From Euborellia annulipes (lineage: Eukaryota; Arthropoda; Insecta; Dermaptera; Anisolabididae): a stretch of DNA of 64,000 nucleotides. Positions 11,243 to 23,262 of this stretch are shown in pieces (position 1 is the stretch's first letter; every line of letters begins with the position of its first letter). The stretch lies in contig JAKCPI010001912.1 of NCBI GenBank assembly GCA_023213315.1, forward strand, positions 124,001-188,000, in the 5' to 3' direction. Both the position numbers and the translations under genes were made by a program. Below the pieces are notes generated by a model. It did no database searches. It was not told where the DNA came from and saw only the letters and a list, made by a program, of their open reading frames with translations.

Positions 11243-12063
11243 TAAGAGAAAGTAAAAGGTACATCATTAAGAAAAAGAACATTTATAAATGGTTTCATTA
11301 TAAAAAAAAATTTTTAATTTTTTTCCTAAAATATAAGTTATAATTCTGTCTATCGATAAAAAATTCACCCTAAAGACGACATCCCAAATTTATATATTGG
11401 GATCTTAAAATAGTCCTGGCGATTGCATTGCATTAATGCTCTCGGAGCCTTCTTCACACGGGTGTGAGAGCTCGGAATTTTAATTGGTTTGGGGTAAAAA
11501 AAAAAAAAAGACAAAAAAAAAAAAAACGGCCATTTGGGCTGGGTTTATTTATCTTCTTCTTAGCTAACTATTAATCCTTGATTTCGGTGTCGGCTTTTCA
11601 AAGAGATGTCACCGTAAGAAAGAACAAGCATAGCCTGAGCTTGATGGAAGACTGACACAAAGGGAGCTGGCTGGCCTTTGCTTGCTTAACTCGTGATCGT
11701 CATTCACGTACTGACATGTGCCCCTAATTATTATATTCTTATATCTACATATATATATGTTTATATAAATGAAAGGTCAGGTAGTATCGGATTGGATTAT
11801 TAGTTTAATTCTTTCTTTCAATTTCTCAATATATATATATATATGAGATAAAAAATTTGGATATGAGAAATTAAAATATTATTTAGGGGCAAACAGTCCG
11901 TGAATTTCGTTTTATGATTCAATCAAAAGAGGAAATCAAATTGGTTTAACGAATCCTTGATTATAGTTCTCTCTAAATTTTTTAGAATTCCACGGCCAAT
12001 ATTTTTTTATAAATGTATTATATAAATAACAGTATTAATATAGAACATAAGTTAAGATGAAAA

Positions 12064-12333
12064 CAAGGGCGGATACAAGGGGGGGGGGTAAGGGGGGTGA
12101 TTACCCCCCTGAGATTTGAAAAAAATACTTTTCGAAAAAAAAAATGTATTTTTAATGTAAAATTTTAAAAATTAATACTTAAATAAAAATTTGATTTATA
12201 TTTATATTCTGGCAAACAAGTACAGAATGCGCCTTTAAATTACCGAAATTACGAAAAAAATGTGTGCTGTCCGACCAGTCACTCCAGATTACCCCCCCCC
12301 CCCCCCCGAGAAATACCTCTGGATCCGCCACTG
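12064..12333. mobile_element. hAT-like MITE with (CAGT)GGCGGAT ends and 8-bp TSD
   Basis: It begins CAAGGGCGGATACAAGG and ends CTCTGGATCCGCCACTG. Flanking GATGAAAA at 12056-12063 and 12334-12341 is a perfect 8-bp target duplication. A G run inside the left end and a long C run inside the right end mirror each other. A related copy in the opposite orientation ends at 52432. Confidence 0.85.
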
Positions 12334-14529
12334 GATGAAAATAAAACCAATTCTTTTTTACAATTTACTTCATTTTCTCACATTTGATCATTATGAATGT
12401 GCTATATATCATTAAAATTGTGCAACTTAGAGAGAACTATTCTCTTAGGTATGTTTTTAATAATTTTAATTTAATTTAAAATAAATGTAAATTCGACTTT
12501 AAGAAAAGTGAATTATCTATTACATATTATTATTTTTTAATTAAAATTTTACTTGTTTTTAATAATTCATGTAAATGATATTCCTTCATATTTAAAAATG
12601 TATATATTCACTATATTATAATATTCTAAATAATTAAATTGAGGTATTTAATCATTAGAATCCCTCCGCTATTCAAAAAAGAGCTATTTGGTCAAGTCAT
12701 TAATCAATTGTTGACTATTTATTGATACCAGGCCTAAATTTTTTAAAAGACTCTGGAGCTTAAGTGACAAACCTGGCTCTTTACATAAACAAATTTACTG
12801 TATTTCTATTTTGTATTGATCTATTAATAATAGTTTAAAAAAAATTAAACAAAATAAAAAGTCAAAAATTAAGAAGGGAAGCAGTTGACCCTCCCTTCCC
12901 TAATTTTGGCTCGAATGACGCTGCTTCCTCGAATTCTCTGAAAATAATCATCTATCCAATTGAGTGATGACATGACCAAATTCAATTTATATTATAAAAT
13001 TAAAAAGTATATATTTAATTTTTAACTATATGTGGATTGATGAGCCAAGCGTCTGCCGGTCCCCAGGAGATTTGGATGTCTCAAAAATTTTTAATATATA
13101 TATATATATATGGAATCTTCCGCAATTTTGGGATATAAATTACTATAAAAAGATTGGCAATATATATATTTTATTTTTCATTTTAGAAATAATCATTGAA
13201 AAACTTTAGAAAAACAAACTTTTAATAAGTTTAGTTTATTTTTGAGTTTCATTTTATATCTAAAAAAATACTGATGATAAACAAATAGGATAGATTAAAA
13301 TATAAAAAATTTATTTTATGTATAATATATTTTATAGGGTTTCAAATATAATATAAAATTTTATTAATTATAATTTTTTTAGATATCCCCACCCATTTTA
13401 ATCATTACATGAGAAAATTAGTTTCTACAGGGAAAATTTTGGATTTCCGAAAAATTTTTGAGCCTTCCAAAATAGATATTTGGGGATCCGATTATTTAAC
13501 TTGAATTCTCTGTAATTTGCTCTATAAGGGCGCAACAATTCCAATACGAAATTTCAGCTGGAATCTCCTTGACAAACAGAGAGCACGAGTTCATCTCACC
13601 GAGGACGACAATGATAAGGACAACTATCAATATTTTAAACGAGTAGCCTCCAACCTTCTGGTTCATCTCACTTCGACCGTAATACTTAGTCCGTTTGTCC
13701 TCCTCTTTGACGATAATGGCACATGCCCCCCCCCCCCCAATTTTTTTGTTTATCTGTTGATATCCCCTGAATGTACCAGTATATTATTGTCCGCCTCCCC
13801 CACCCCCTTGTTGGTAAGTTTGCTCCCCCCCCCCACCCCCCATCCTAATGAAAATAAGCTGCTGCCGTCTCTGCTTTTTGGCTTGGATATTTTTCTGCCG
13901 GAGCCAAAAATTCGATGATATATGATTCCACACACAAGAAATTCGATGATATTAATCATTTTAGACTTAAAATCGAGGGCAATGTCCGGTTGGTGGTTTG
14001 AATCAGCCATGCAGTTGAGAATGTAAAGTTCCAATATTCCACCATATAAATATCTTATCTCTTAAAATTTAAAGAAACATTTTGGGATATTCATTTTATT
14101 TTTAGTAATAGCTACTGCTTTTATGAGATATGATTTCCTTATTGATGGTATATTTGAGTTTAGAAATTAAGTTTTAAAAGTTTGATTTTAGGAGGGAAAC
14201 TTTTTTTTTTACTAAAATGAATTTATCAACATAAAATTTGTGAAATGTTTATATATTTATAATGAATTAAACTTTTTTATCAAGATCTTTTATTTATTAA
14301 AACTATAAAGCTTTTTTAATATATATTTGCATATATTGATAACAACAAAGATGTATATTTGAAAGTATTAAATTAAATGGCAGAAGGCCTACAAAACAAA
14401 AGTTCTAATTTCGGCACTTTTAAAAAATCAAAATTTTTCAATTGTAAAATTGAATAATAAAAATTTATATTTAATCGATTTAATTAAAAAGCTTATTGAA
14501 TATAGAAAAATTTTCCGGATGCGTAACGT

Positions 14530-14952
14530 AAAAGAAATATGGCGTTAGTCATCTGCCATTTGCATGGATTGAAAAGCATCATCAGCAGCTAAGTATCAAG
14601 CATTCGAGTCATCAGAGTTTTTTTAATTTTCCTTTTGGAAGTGGGCAAGACCGCCGCCGCCGCTCTCGTTGTACTCTTTGCCACTCTTTGCCTTTGCAAA
14701 AGGCAAATTGAATCGTTTCAAACTTGAGCCCGTCTTAAAGCCCAACTCGACTGTTAGTTTCCTTTAGATCAGCTCATTGAGGTCGGCCCCTCAAACACCA
14801 ACCATTCAGCCATTACTCATTTTATATTATCGCGTTTACGTCATTTCAGTTTCTTTTTTAACAATCCTTCGTTGTTGAATCCAAGTGAGGTGTGGTCGTT
14901 GTTCACACTCGATTCCAGATCGACCATTTTTAAGGTTCTCTCTTTAAAAAGG
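14530..14952 (+). promoter_or_regulatory. Candidate promoter and untranslated first exon of Rho1
   Basis: This patch is GC-richer than its surroundings and belongs to none of the repeat families seen. It includes a short GCC run (ACCGCCGCCGCCGCTCTCG, about 14651-14669), a CRE-like TTTACGTCA and an initiator-like TTTCAGTTTC near 14837-14853. A splice donor AAAAAG|GTAACA occurs at 14952. Rho1 needs an upstream untranslated exon because an acceptor lies five bases before its ATG. The link to Rho1 is inference; another donor-like site is at about 15950. Confidence 0.3.
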
Positions 14953-16806
14953 TAACATTTATAATCTATATTGATATTTAATCAAAAAAAAAAAAACCAA
15001 AAACTTCATATCTTAGGTTAAGAATTGAAAATTAATAAAACAAAAACACAAGTCATTAGCAAAATGAAATACTCAAATTAAAAAAAAAGATTTTATTTTA
15101 TTATTATATTTGTTTAAATTACTCTTATTATTATATAAATATTCATTTCAATATATATATATATGTATGTATGTATATATATATATATATATAATATAAA
15201 TCAATCGTATATATCTATATATGTAACATATACATACATACATATATTAGCTAAGCTGATTGATAATTCTGTATTAATATATATACAAATATATTTATTA
15301 ACCTTAATCATTATTACGTAATATAATTTTTTTGTTTAATGAATGTTTTAGTATTATCTTATTTCTATTTCCTTCTTTTTCTATCTTTTGGCCACTTTCT
15401 ACTTACTACTTTCTTGTCAAACGTTGATCTAAAATTAAGATATAAAATTTTATCATGACATTATAAATTTTGATTAATATAATATAAATGGCTTTCTTAT
15501 TAGTTTTCACACATAAATGTTTAATATTTAATTTCCTGAACAATTAAAGAGTGGTCATAATTTAACATTGACAGAAACTAAAAAAAAAAAAAAAAAAAGT
15601 GAAATGAATCATCAAATTGTTTAATTTTTTTTTTTTTTTTTTTGTCTATTTGACACTTCAAAATAAGATTTCTAATAATCTTGTTCTCTTCAACACAGAT
15701 AGATCCTCGTTAGCTTAATGTAGGTTTTCTTCGTGAATCAACTCTCTAAGGCAAGTGCTTGAAGCATGTGCATGGTAAAATAATGTTTTTCTTTTTTTTT
15801 TTATATATATTACTTTGAACAGCCTTTATTTTGTGGAGTAATCCATTCCAGGACCTGAGAAGCTAAACGGTTAAAAACTATGGGCAGCTTATCTCGACTT
15901 GTTTGTTTCAATTGTTTTGCTTCCGACCAATCGACTTCGTCAGGTAAGAAGTTTTCTCGATTGATGGCCACTCTTTAATGTAAATACATCACAACCTACC
16001 TCAAGCTTTTTATGTCACAAGACCAACAAAAATAAATATCAAACTTGTTCATTATTTCGATAAGCTTGATATTTTTTTTTCTCTTTTAAGCTTTTTGATA
16101 ACTTTTTGCTTATTATATAATTATTTGAAAATTTAGTGCACTTTCGAAATGAAATCCAAATTCTCCCGTAATTTACATTTGCTTTGTAGTTTTTAAACAC
16201 AAACAGAAATAAAGAATTTCTTCATAATATCTTGAGATCTGTTAGATATTTTCATAAAATTTGTGTTTAGCTTAATATAAAAAAATAATTCATTCACTTC
16301 TTTTGACCAAAATGATGGTTTTTAAGGCTAGATTACAATATTATTTTTTAAAATTTATCCTATTATATAGCTAAAAATTTTTAGTTTTCTTGAATTTCTG
16401 TATTCTGATACGAAGGTCAACCTCGGAGATCACCAAAATATTTTCTGGATTGTTTCATTCACAAACAAAAGTAAAACGATCATGGTTTATTATTTAGAAA
16501 TTAATAATACACTTGTGCTTTTCTGGGGGCGCCGAAAAGGGAAAAGTAATTCATTTTTACATAGTAAAAATTTAAGTATTACCGACTTTTCAATGGGAAT
16601 TCAATTTGTATTACTTTTGTTTAACAAATAAAATGTTGCTTGAGAGAACAATAAATATAAATTAATGTAACTTAAATATTTTTACTGAATATTAAATCAA
16701 ACAAAGATTTTTCTATAGTTAAATATTTTTCGAGATCTACATATTTGAATAAGATATTAGTATTCAAAATACCTCGATTCGGAATTAACTAGTCATAAAT
16801 AAATTT

Positions 16807-16959
16807 AACAAGACTGAGTGTTCTTTATTGGCGAGGTCAAACATCCCATGGCCCCCGGGAATCGAACCCAGGATCTCCAGCCTATCTGGGGCATCAGGTT
16901 CTGTCCATTGCACCAGGCCACCGGACCCTCGACCAATAAAGAACACTCACACTCTTGTT
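16807..16959 (-). mobile_element. tRNA-like (SINE) sequence enclosed by an inverted repeat
   Basis: Outer arms AACAAGACTGAGTG/TTCTTTATTGG on the left and their reverse complement on the right (ending 16959) enclose a tRNA-derived unit on the minus strand. The A-box-like TGGCCTGGTGCA is at 16920-16909 and the B-box GGTTCGATTCC at 16868-16858. The tRNA part is not a full cloverleaf. SINEs normally lack terminal inverted repeats, which makes the arrangement unusual. Confidence 0.55.
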
Positions 16960-17494
16960 AAATTAGATTTTTCTATAATTAAAAAACGAGTTTTTATTTT
17001 TTGTCTGTCAAACCTATAAATAAACTACAAGAATCAGTTAGGAGTTTGCTATTTACACAAGTTCAGTACATCACACTTATTAAAGACTTAAAAAAATCAG
17101 GTAAAATTTTTACTTGACATCTGTCAATGCACACACAGCATTTTGCTCTCAGGCCGGCCCTGCCATCAGGTGATTCATTTACTTGTCAAAGGGAATGCAT
17201 CACCTTATGACGGCTACAGAAATGGGGACAGGAACTTTGTATATAAATTTGTGACATTTTTTACTATTATTAATTACTAAATAATAAACCACGATTAATT
17301 GGTACATTAACATCAAATACCTTTGCTGCCGAAGCGCCCTGGCTCCCAAATAAAATAATAATTGGTACATAACTAGGAGCTAAAAAATCCCCCCTCCTCA
17401 GCTCCGTTTGAAAAAATATTTCGACGCCTCTGGTGCTAATCAAGTTATCCATTATCCAAGTTGTTTTCACATTGAAAAGTTATATGGCCCTATG

Positions 17495-17728
17495 CAGTGG
17501 CGTCATTTCAACTTTTTCTTGGGGGGGGGGGGCAAACTATTTTTTAATTAAAATTTACTTACAAATAGGTACTCAAATTTAGCTAAAAGTTATTAATTTA
17601 ATTGTTTAATTTTGTACTGTTTATATACTCGTTGAACTATTTTATTTAGAATAATATAGAATTTTATAAAAATCAGAGCCCTTGGGGGAGGGGGCAAATG
17701 CCCCCCCCCCCCCCAAATGACGCTACTG
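17495..17728. mobile_element. hAT-like MITE with CAGTGGCGTCATTT ends and perfect 8-bp TSD
   Basis: Ends CAGTGGCGTCATTT and AAATGACGCTACTG are inverted repeats. GCCCTATG is repeated exactly at 17487-17494 and 17729-17736. A G run near the left end and a C run near the right end lie inside the element. A sister copy in the same orientation is at 20799-21051; both share CTTACAAATAGGTACTCAAATTT. Confidence 0.9.
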
Positions 17729-18850
17729 GCCCTATGTATTAATATATTCAAAAAAACATTAATACAAAATCTTAAATTGTCAATATAATAATAACAATAA
17801 TAATTTAAAGTCAAAAAATAAGAACTAGACTAATATATCTATATAGGACTTGTTTTTTTTTTTATTTTTTTAGTGGTCTTTTGTTTTGTCTAAAAGCGAT
17901 CAAATGCTACAACGAGAGGCGATATAGCCTTGGGGCGCAAAATTTATTTGGAATTTAAGAAACTCAGAATATTTGAAAGATCAGAGTCAGATTTTGGAGA
18001 CCCCCCCCCCCCGCTCTCCAGCCAATAATCAACAACTTTATTTATCTCCCACCAGGCAACTTTTATTTCTTCCTGAGCTCAAATGTTAAGGACTATTTTT
18101 CGCTGTTTTCACTGCTGGAATGAACTGAGTGACCAAGATCCCTAAGGTCACAAGTTTCGATTTTAATTTAAAAAAAAAAAAAAACGCCAAAAAATGTTTA
18201 ATTTTATAATTTCATAATGGAACACCCCTTGGTTATTAAAAATAATCATCCTCCCTGATATAATATGGAAAATAAGTATTTTTACCTAGGTTTTTCCCAC
18301 CGATAAGAAAGATTAAAAAAGCAAATTAAAATTTGTAATGTCCTTAGCTACGTTTTTATAATGAACAATAGACAAGACAACATGTCTATATATCTATTGC
18401 TAAAAAAAAATAAAGCATTAAATTATCAACATCATATATCTAGAGCTGTTTTTTTTAATTTTTCAAACAACCCCCTAACAAACGGATGGATAAAATTTTG
18501 ATCTTAGATTATTTATTTAAACAAATATCTAATTGATTTTACTAGCAAAAATTGCATCAAATAAATTTAATTTGTTGTATTTGAAATTCAATTTGTCCTT
18601 ATTTTGTCATTTGCTAAGTCTTGAGAAGGGCGGGGGGCTGGGGGGGGGGGGATTTGTACTTTTGCCACGGGTGCTTCATACCCACTTTACAGCACTAAAA
18701 GCGAAAATAAATATATTGCTTGCATTTTGTTTAGTACTCTTAAACATCATCACTGTCTTAGGGATTCCTACAAAGAAGTGAATGATTTTTAATGTCACAT
18801 TCAATAAGTTTTTAATTTATTAAAAAAAAAATTCTTTTTTAACGGCGAAT

Positions 18851-19055
18851 GAAAAATTTTATATTAAACAAGGGCAGATTGAGCCAAAAAGCCTTTGTAT
18901 GCTCTTTATTCGATTTCGGAGAAAAATTTAATCTCTCTTTATGTCAAATAATTTTGATTCAAAGATGGAGAAAGATTAAATTTTCCTCTAAATATCTCCG
19001 AGATCGAATAAAGCATACAAAGGCTTTTGGCTCAATCTGCCCTTGTTTAATATAA
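18851..19055. mobile_element. Fold-back element, about 70-85-bp arms
   Basis: The left arm (AATTTTATATTAAACAAGGG onward to about 18935) and the right arm (about 18985-19055) are near-perfect reverse complements. The two overlapping small ORFs here are an effect of this symmetry. No target duplication is clear. Confidence 0.7.
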
Positions 19056-20019
19056 AATTCTTCACAGCATTCTACTTTAGAAAATAAATATCTTGTTTAT
19101 TCAATCATTTACACTCCTTTCTTTAATCTCATTACTTTTTTCATTCGTTATTCATTTAATAACTTTGTCTCAAAAAAACTATTGATTTTATTTTTATATT
19201 AAATTAATCAAATTTAATCTTTAACATCATTTATTGAAATTGATTTCTCAAATTACAGTTTAAATCCAAATTTATATCAATAATAGTGAATTAAAAAGAA
19301 AATCAGAGAAAATGATATTAAAAGAAAATGTAAATTTGCGAGATTGGGTGTTCGCTTGGGCATTTTGAACACCCTGAATTAGAACCAAGGCTTTTAAATG
19401 CACGTGTACAGGACGCCTGGGCCAACAAATTGTCACCCATTATAAACGCGAAGATAAAATTCCACTCACATAAGGAAATATTTTATTTGCATTGTCATCT
19501 ATTTAGTCGGTAAAACTTCTATAATTAAAAAAAATATACAATTACGTCTCCCAAACAAGAGCGTAGCAAGTCACTTTGTAGGAACGGAATTTATTACAAA
19601 AAGTATTTTGTCAACTTTTTCGACATTTTAGGCTATTTTACCCCCCTCCCTATTTCAACAAAGTTTTCTGCACTACCAATAGTTTCCATTTTTTTCCGTG
19701 AAAAAATATAAGTTATTTTGTAATCTCGAGGAAACTTGGGGTGGTGCTACCCCTTCCCCAGTTCTGTAAACTAATCTACCTAGAAACATTCTTAAATAGG
19801 TCCCAGAGTATTGATATAAAAGTATAAATGAGATATTTTGGCCCTTGGGGAGGTGCAAGTGATGACTTGGGGATTAAACATATTGAGGCCCCGAAGTCAA
19901 CACAAGCAACCCGAAACAATTCATTTCCCATATATATATATATATACCAAAAAACGACATACTATCTGTCACTTTTTGTCCAAGAAAGAAAACACAAGTT
20001 TTTTTTATTTAATTATATA

Positions 20020-20170
20020 TATTAGGGTGGCACTTATTTACCAAACTTAAAATTCTGAACGGCTGAGGGCTTTTACCATTGCAATCTTTTTTTTTTTTTG
20101 TGATAATTGAATGATCTGGGGAGCGAACCGTTCAGAATTTTAAGTTTGGTAAATAAGTGCCACTCTAATA
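20020..20170. mobile_element. MITE with 43-bp terminal inverted repeats (AGGGTGGCACTTATTTACC)
   Basis: Arms 20020-20062 and about 20127-20170 are reverse complements with very few differences. It is flanked by TA, so a Tc1/mariner-type origin is possible. The centre has a poly-T tract. Confidence 0.75.
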
Positions 20171-20798
20171 TATATATTTTTCTTCCTGCGAGTATGTAAA
20201 GATCAAATTTTACGAGTTAAACCGAGAAATATATATTATATATATATATATATATTTCTTAAAAAAATTGCTGTTATTTCCAATAAATTCTTTGGAAATT
20301 AATTATTTCATTCGTATGATTTCCTAATTTAAAATGTTTTCTTAATATATTTTCAATATTTCCTTATTAGTGAATTTTCTCCCTAACTGAGTTTCCAAGG
20401 AATCAAACGCCATTCATTCAAGTTAAATCTTAATTAAAAACTTTTTCAAACAAATTCAATTTATTTTTTAATTTTGTTTAATTTTCCTGTTTTATTTGAT
20501 CATTTTTCAAGTCTTTAATAACAATTCTTAATTAATTTGTTTATTGGATTTTCGATTAAGTGCCTCTTTTTTCTTCTTTAAACTTTTTCTTTAACAAAAA
20601 CTATTAAATCAAAGTACGTATTATTAAACCACTTTATTAAAGATTATATAATACTATTGGAATTGGATTAATTATTCTCTCTCACAGTTGTCATTGTTAA
20701 TTTTATCGTAAAATATTATTTTTTTACTGATTATTATACCTAAATATATAAATAATACATCGAATTGATGGAATAAATGGGAGTGATTATGGCAAGAG

Positions 20799-21051
20799 CA
20801 GTGGCGTCATTTAATATATTGGGGAGGGAGGCAAACTTTTTTTTCTTAAATTTTACTTACAAATAGGTACTCAAATTTGGCCAAAAGATATTTAATTTAA
20901 TTAATTGTTTAATTTTGTACAATTTATATACTCGTAGATATATTTTAAAATATTTTATTTAAAATAATATAAAATTTAAAAAAGATCAGAGTCCTTGGGG
21001 TGGGGGGCAAATGCCCCTTCCCCTGCCCCCTCCTTCCAAATGACGCCTCTG
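20799..21051. mobile_element. hAT-like MITE, sister of 17495-17728
   Basis: Begins CAGTGGCGTCATTTAATA and ends AAATGACGCCTCTG, with the internal blocks of the 17.5 kb copy in the same order. The flanking octamers do not match convincingly, so the target duplication has decayed. Confidence 0.8.
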
Positions 21052-21789
21052 CCAATGAGGTTTCGAAATCTAAGAAAAAAAGCCGTGATTTTCAACAGGA
21101 TAGTGTATCTAATAATTAAATAAAAACGCATTTCTTGTAAATTATTTACATTTCAAAAATATTGTTCCAGAGTCACTGGTCACATTTGTTATTTGTGAAT
21201 CAGTGCGTACGCATCTCGGAGAATAAAAAGTCAGATTTATGCCCTGATTAAAAAAAAAATTTTTTTCTCGGGTTCCTATATCTGAAACACACTTACTTTG
21301 CCATTGGCCAAATGGTTTTTCCAACGGCCATTTAATTAAGTTAAAAAAAAAAAAAAAAAATATTGTAAGGACAGTACTATATAATTATCAATTTGCTTTT
21401 AGTTTTGTAAATAGCATTTCTATAAACGGTTCACGCCTCTTCCGAAATCCAGAAAAATTATAAACCAAGAGAAATATATAGAAAATAGAGAGAAACATGG
21501 TGTTGAAATTTTATTTACTATTATAAAATATATTTTATATTCTTGAAAATTCATTAGGGGCATGGGGGTTACCTCTCGAATCATCCGAACTCCCCCCCCC
21601 CCCTCGAAAAAATATTCAGGCTCTGCAATCATTAAAATATAATATAATTCAATCGTTTAAGGGTTGATTTAATTAAAATATTTAGATTACGATTAGAAGA
21701 TTGCCGGATCACAAAAACGTTCACTTGCACTCGCGTTTGGCCCCTGCTTCTCTGAAATTTTAAAATAAATCTTACACATTGTTTGCCAG

Positions 21790-21900
21790 GGGGGTTCCCC
21801 ATCAAATCATTTTTTTGTACTGATGATGACCAGGCGTGAAGCCAGTCGAAATATCTACTAATCTACTAATTAAAGATGATGCGAGAGGAGTCCATCAAAT
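21790..21900 (+). mobile_element. Single hammerhead-family copy
   Basis: CTGATGA at 21820-21826 is followed by a GAC...GTC hairpin with an inner GGC/GCC stem, then CGAAATATC. It is diverged from the GAAACGTC form and there is no inverted partner. Confidence 0.55.
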
Positions 21901-22837
21901 GCTGACTTTTATTCTCTTGGATTTTCCTTAAATAAGATTTAGGTAAAACTATTCAGGAGAAAAATTTTTTAATTATATTATCTACAATTTTTAAATAAAT
22001 TCGATAAATAGATAAAAGAGATTACGGGATAATAATATTGTAACATCTAATCTAAAAAGTAAACATCTTTCATTTTCTTTTCTTTCCTCTTTTGGAATTT
22101 AAGTTACTCAAATAGATAATAAAACAAGTCGATCAGACTTAGATCCAAGAGTCCAGCTCATAATTAAATATAGGAGAAATGCTTAATTAAATCAATTATT
22201 GTAGTTATTAGTAAGGTCTAAGTTTTGTAGGCCTATATGTGTTATCCAAGAAAAAATATCCTCCCCATCTGTTGAATAATTTTGAGTTTACCAAAGGCCT
22301 TAAGTATGCGAGTTTTTAATCTAAAGGACTAATAGTACTAGACCAGTTGGTCGAAAGAAATAAGCACAGAAGTGATGTGATGTCTATCCACATAAACATA
22401 ATTCCAAAAACTACTTAACAATTATAAAATAAAAAAATTTACATTTTATTTTTAATATTTTCTTCTCATCAATACTTGTTTATTTTAAAGTTTACCGACC
22501 AATGAAAGTATAATAGGTAGATTGACCGTAGTTGTCTCAAACCAACTAGCACACAAACCGAAACTACACCTAATCGCAAAGGTAAACACGAATCATCCAC
22601 TAACTAAGATTTAGACCACGAAGTCACCCCAAACAGAATACCACCACCATACTCAAAAAACCTTAAAAGATCCTAAATAAGCTAATCTGAGTCATCCACT
22701 GAGCAAATTTGAGGACTGAGATCTCGAAAAACAAATCATCGCCACCACTTTCCAACCCAACACTCTTGAAACTATAATAACTTCAAAAATATATATATTA
22801 CCAAAATGACTGTTGATTTATAAATAAGGAAGGGAGC

Positions 22838-23262
22838 AGGAGTAACCAAAAATTTAAAGCCTCCGATTTTCGTCAATTAAGATAAGATAAGATAAATATT
22901 TATTTGCTCTGAGGCTAATGCCTCTTGGAGCACGAAAATTTTACAGATTGATTTACATTTTTATTTTTGTCACTCTCTCCTCACAATTAAATTAATGAGA
23001 CCTTGCTGGAAAACTTTATTTTCCCATCATCATGTCTTTCAAATTGTATATGTCCCGGAGTTTTTATAAGGGAACAATATTACATTTATTATGTATTATT
23101 GGCCTATCTCACTGATTAAGTCAATGAATAACTCACCCATAAATATAATACATAATAAATGTATTGTGCTTGTGCCCTTATAACAACTCCGCTACATATA
23201 CAATTTGAAACACTGATGATGCGAAAATAAACTCTGGCTTTAAACCCCACTTTTTTGGACTC
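22838..23262. mobile_element. Inverted hammerhead-family pair split by a retroposon tail
   Basis: The left arm shares GGAGCAGG...AAAGCCTCCGATTTT, ATTAATGAGAC and CATCATCATGTCTTTC with the 63.0-63.3 kb pair. The right arm has CACTGATGATGCGAAAATAAA (about 23210). A foreign 110-bp stretch (about 22879-22990) interrupts the left arm. Confidence 0.65.
22879..22990 (-). mobile_element. Retroposon 3' end with (TTATC)n tail, antisense
   Basis: On the minus strand this ends in TTTATCTTATCTTATCTTA, a pentamer tail typical of some non-LTR retrotransposon or SINE 3' ends. CAATTAA occurs on both sides (about 22873 and 22983), so it looks like a target duplication. It sits inside an older hammerhead-family copy. 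Confidence 0.5.

Larger units (their letters stand above)
7409..14500. other. Gene-free repeat region downstream of BAP1
   Basis: No coding region is supported. It holds the inverted pair 7843-8262, a SINE head (8921-8996), a hAT-like element (9265-9510), family A remains (9670-9900), two hammerhead-type inverted pairs (10571-10845, 10895-11215) and a hAT-like element (12064-12333). It also has several TA microsatellites. The 133-codon ORF at 13517 runs through poly-C tracts and looks accidental. Confidence 0.75.

Noticed and set aside
13517..13918. 133-codon plus-strand ORF (and overlapping 94-codon minus ORF)
   Set aside because: It runs through long poly-C tracts, has no recognisable domain and no splice context; composition alone explains its length.
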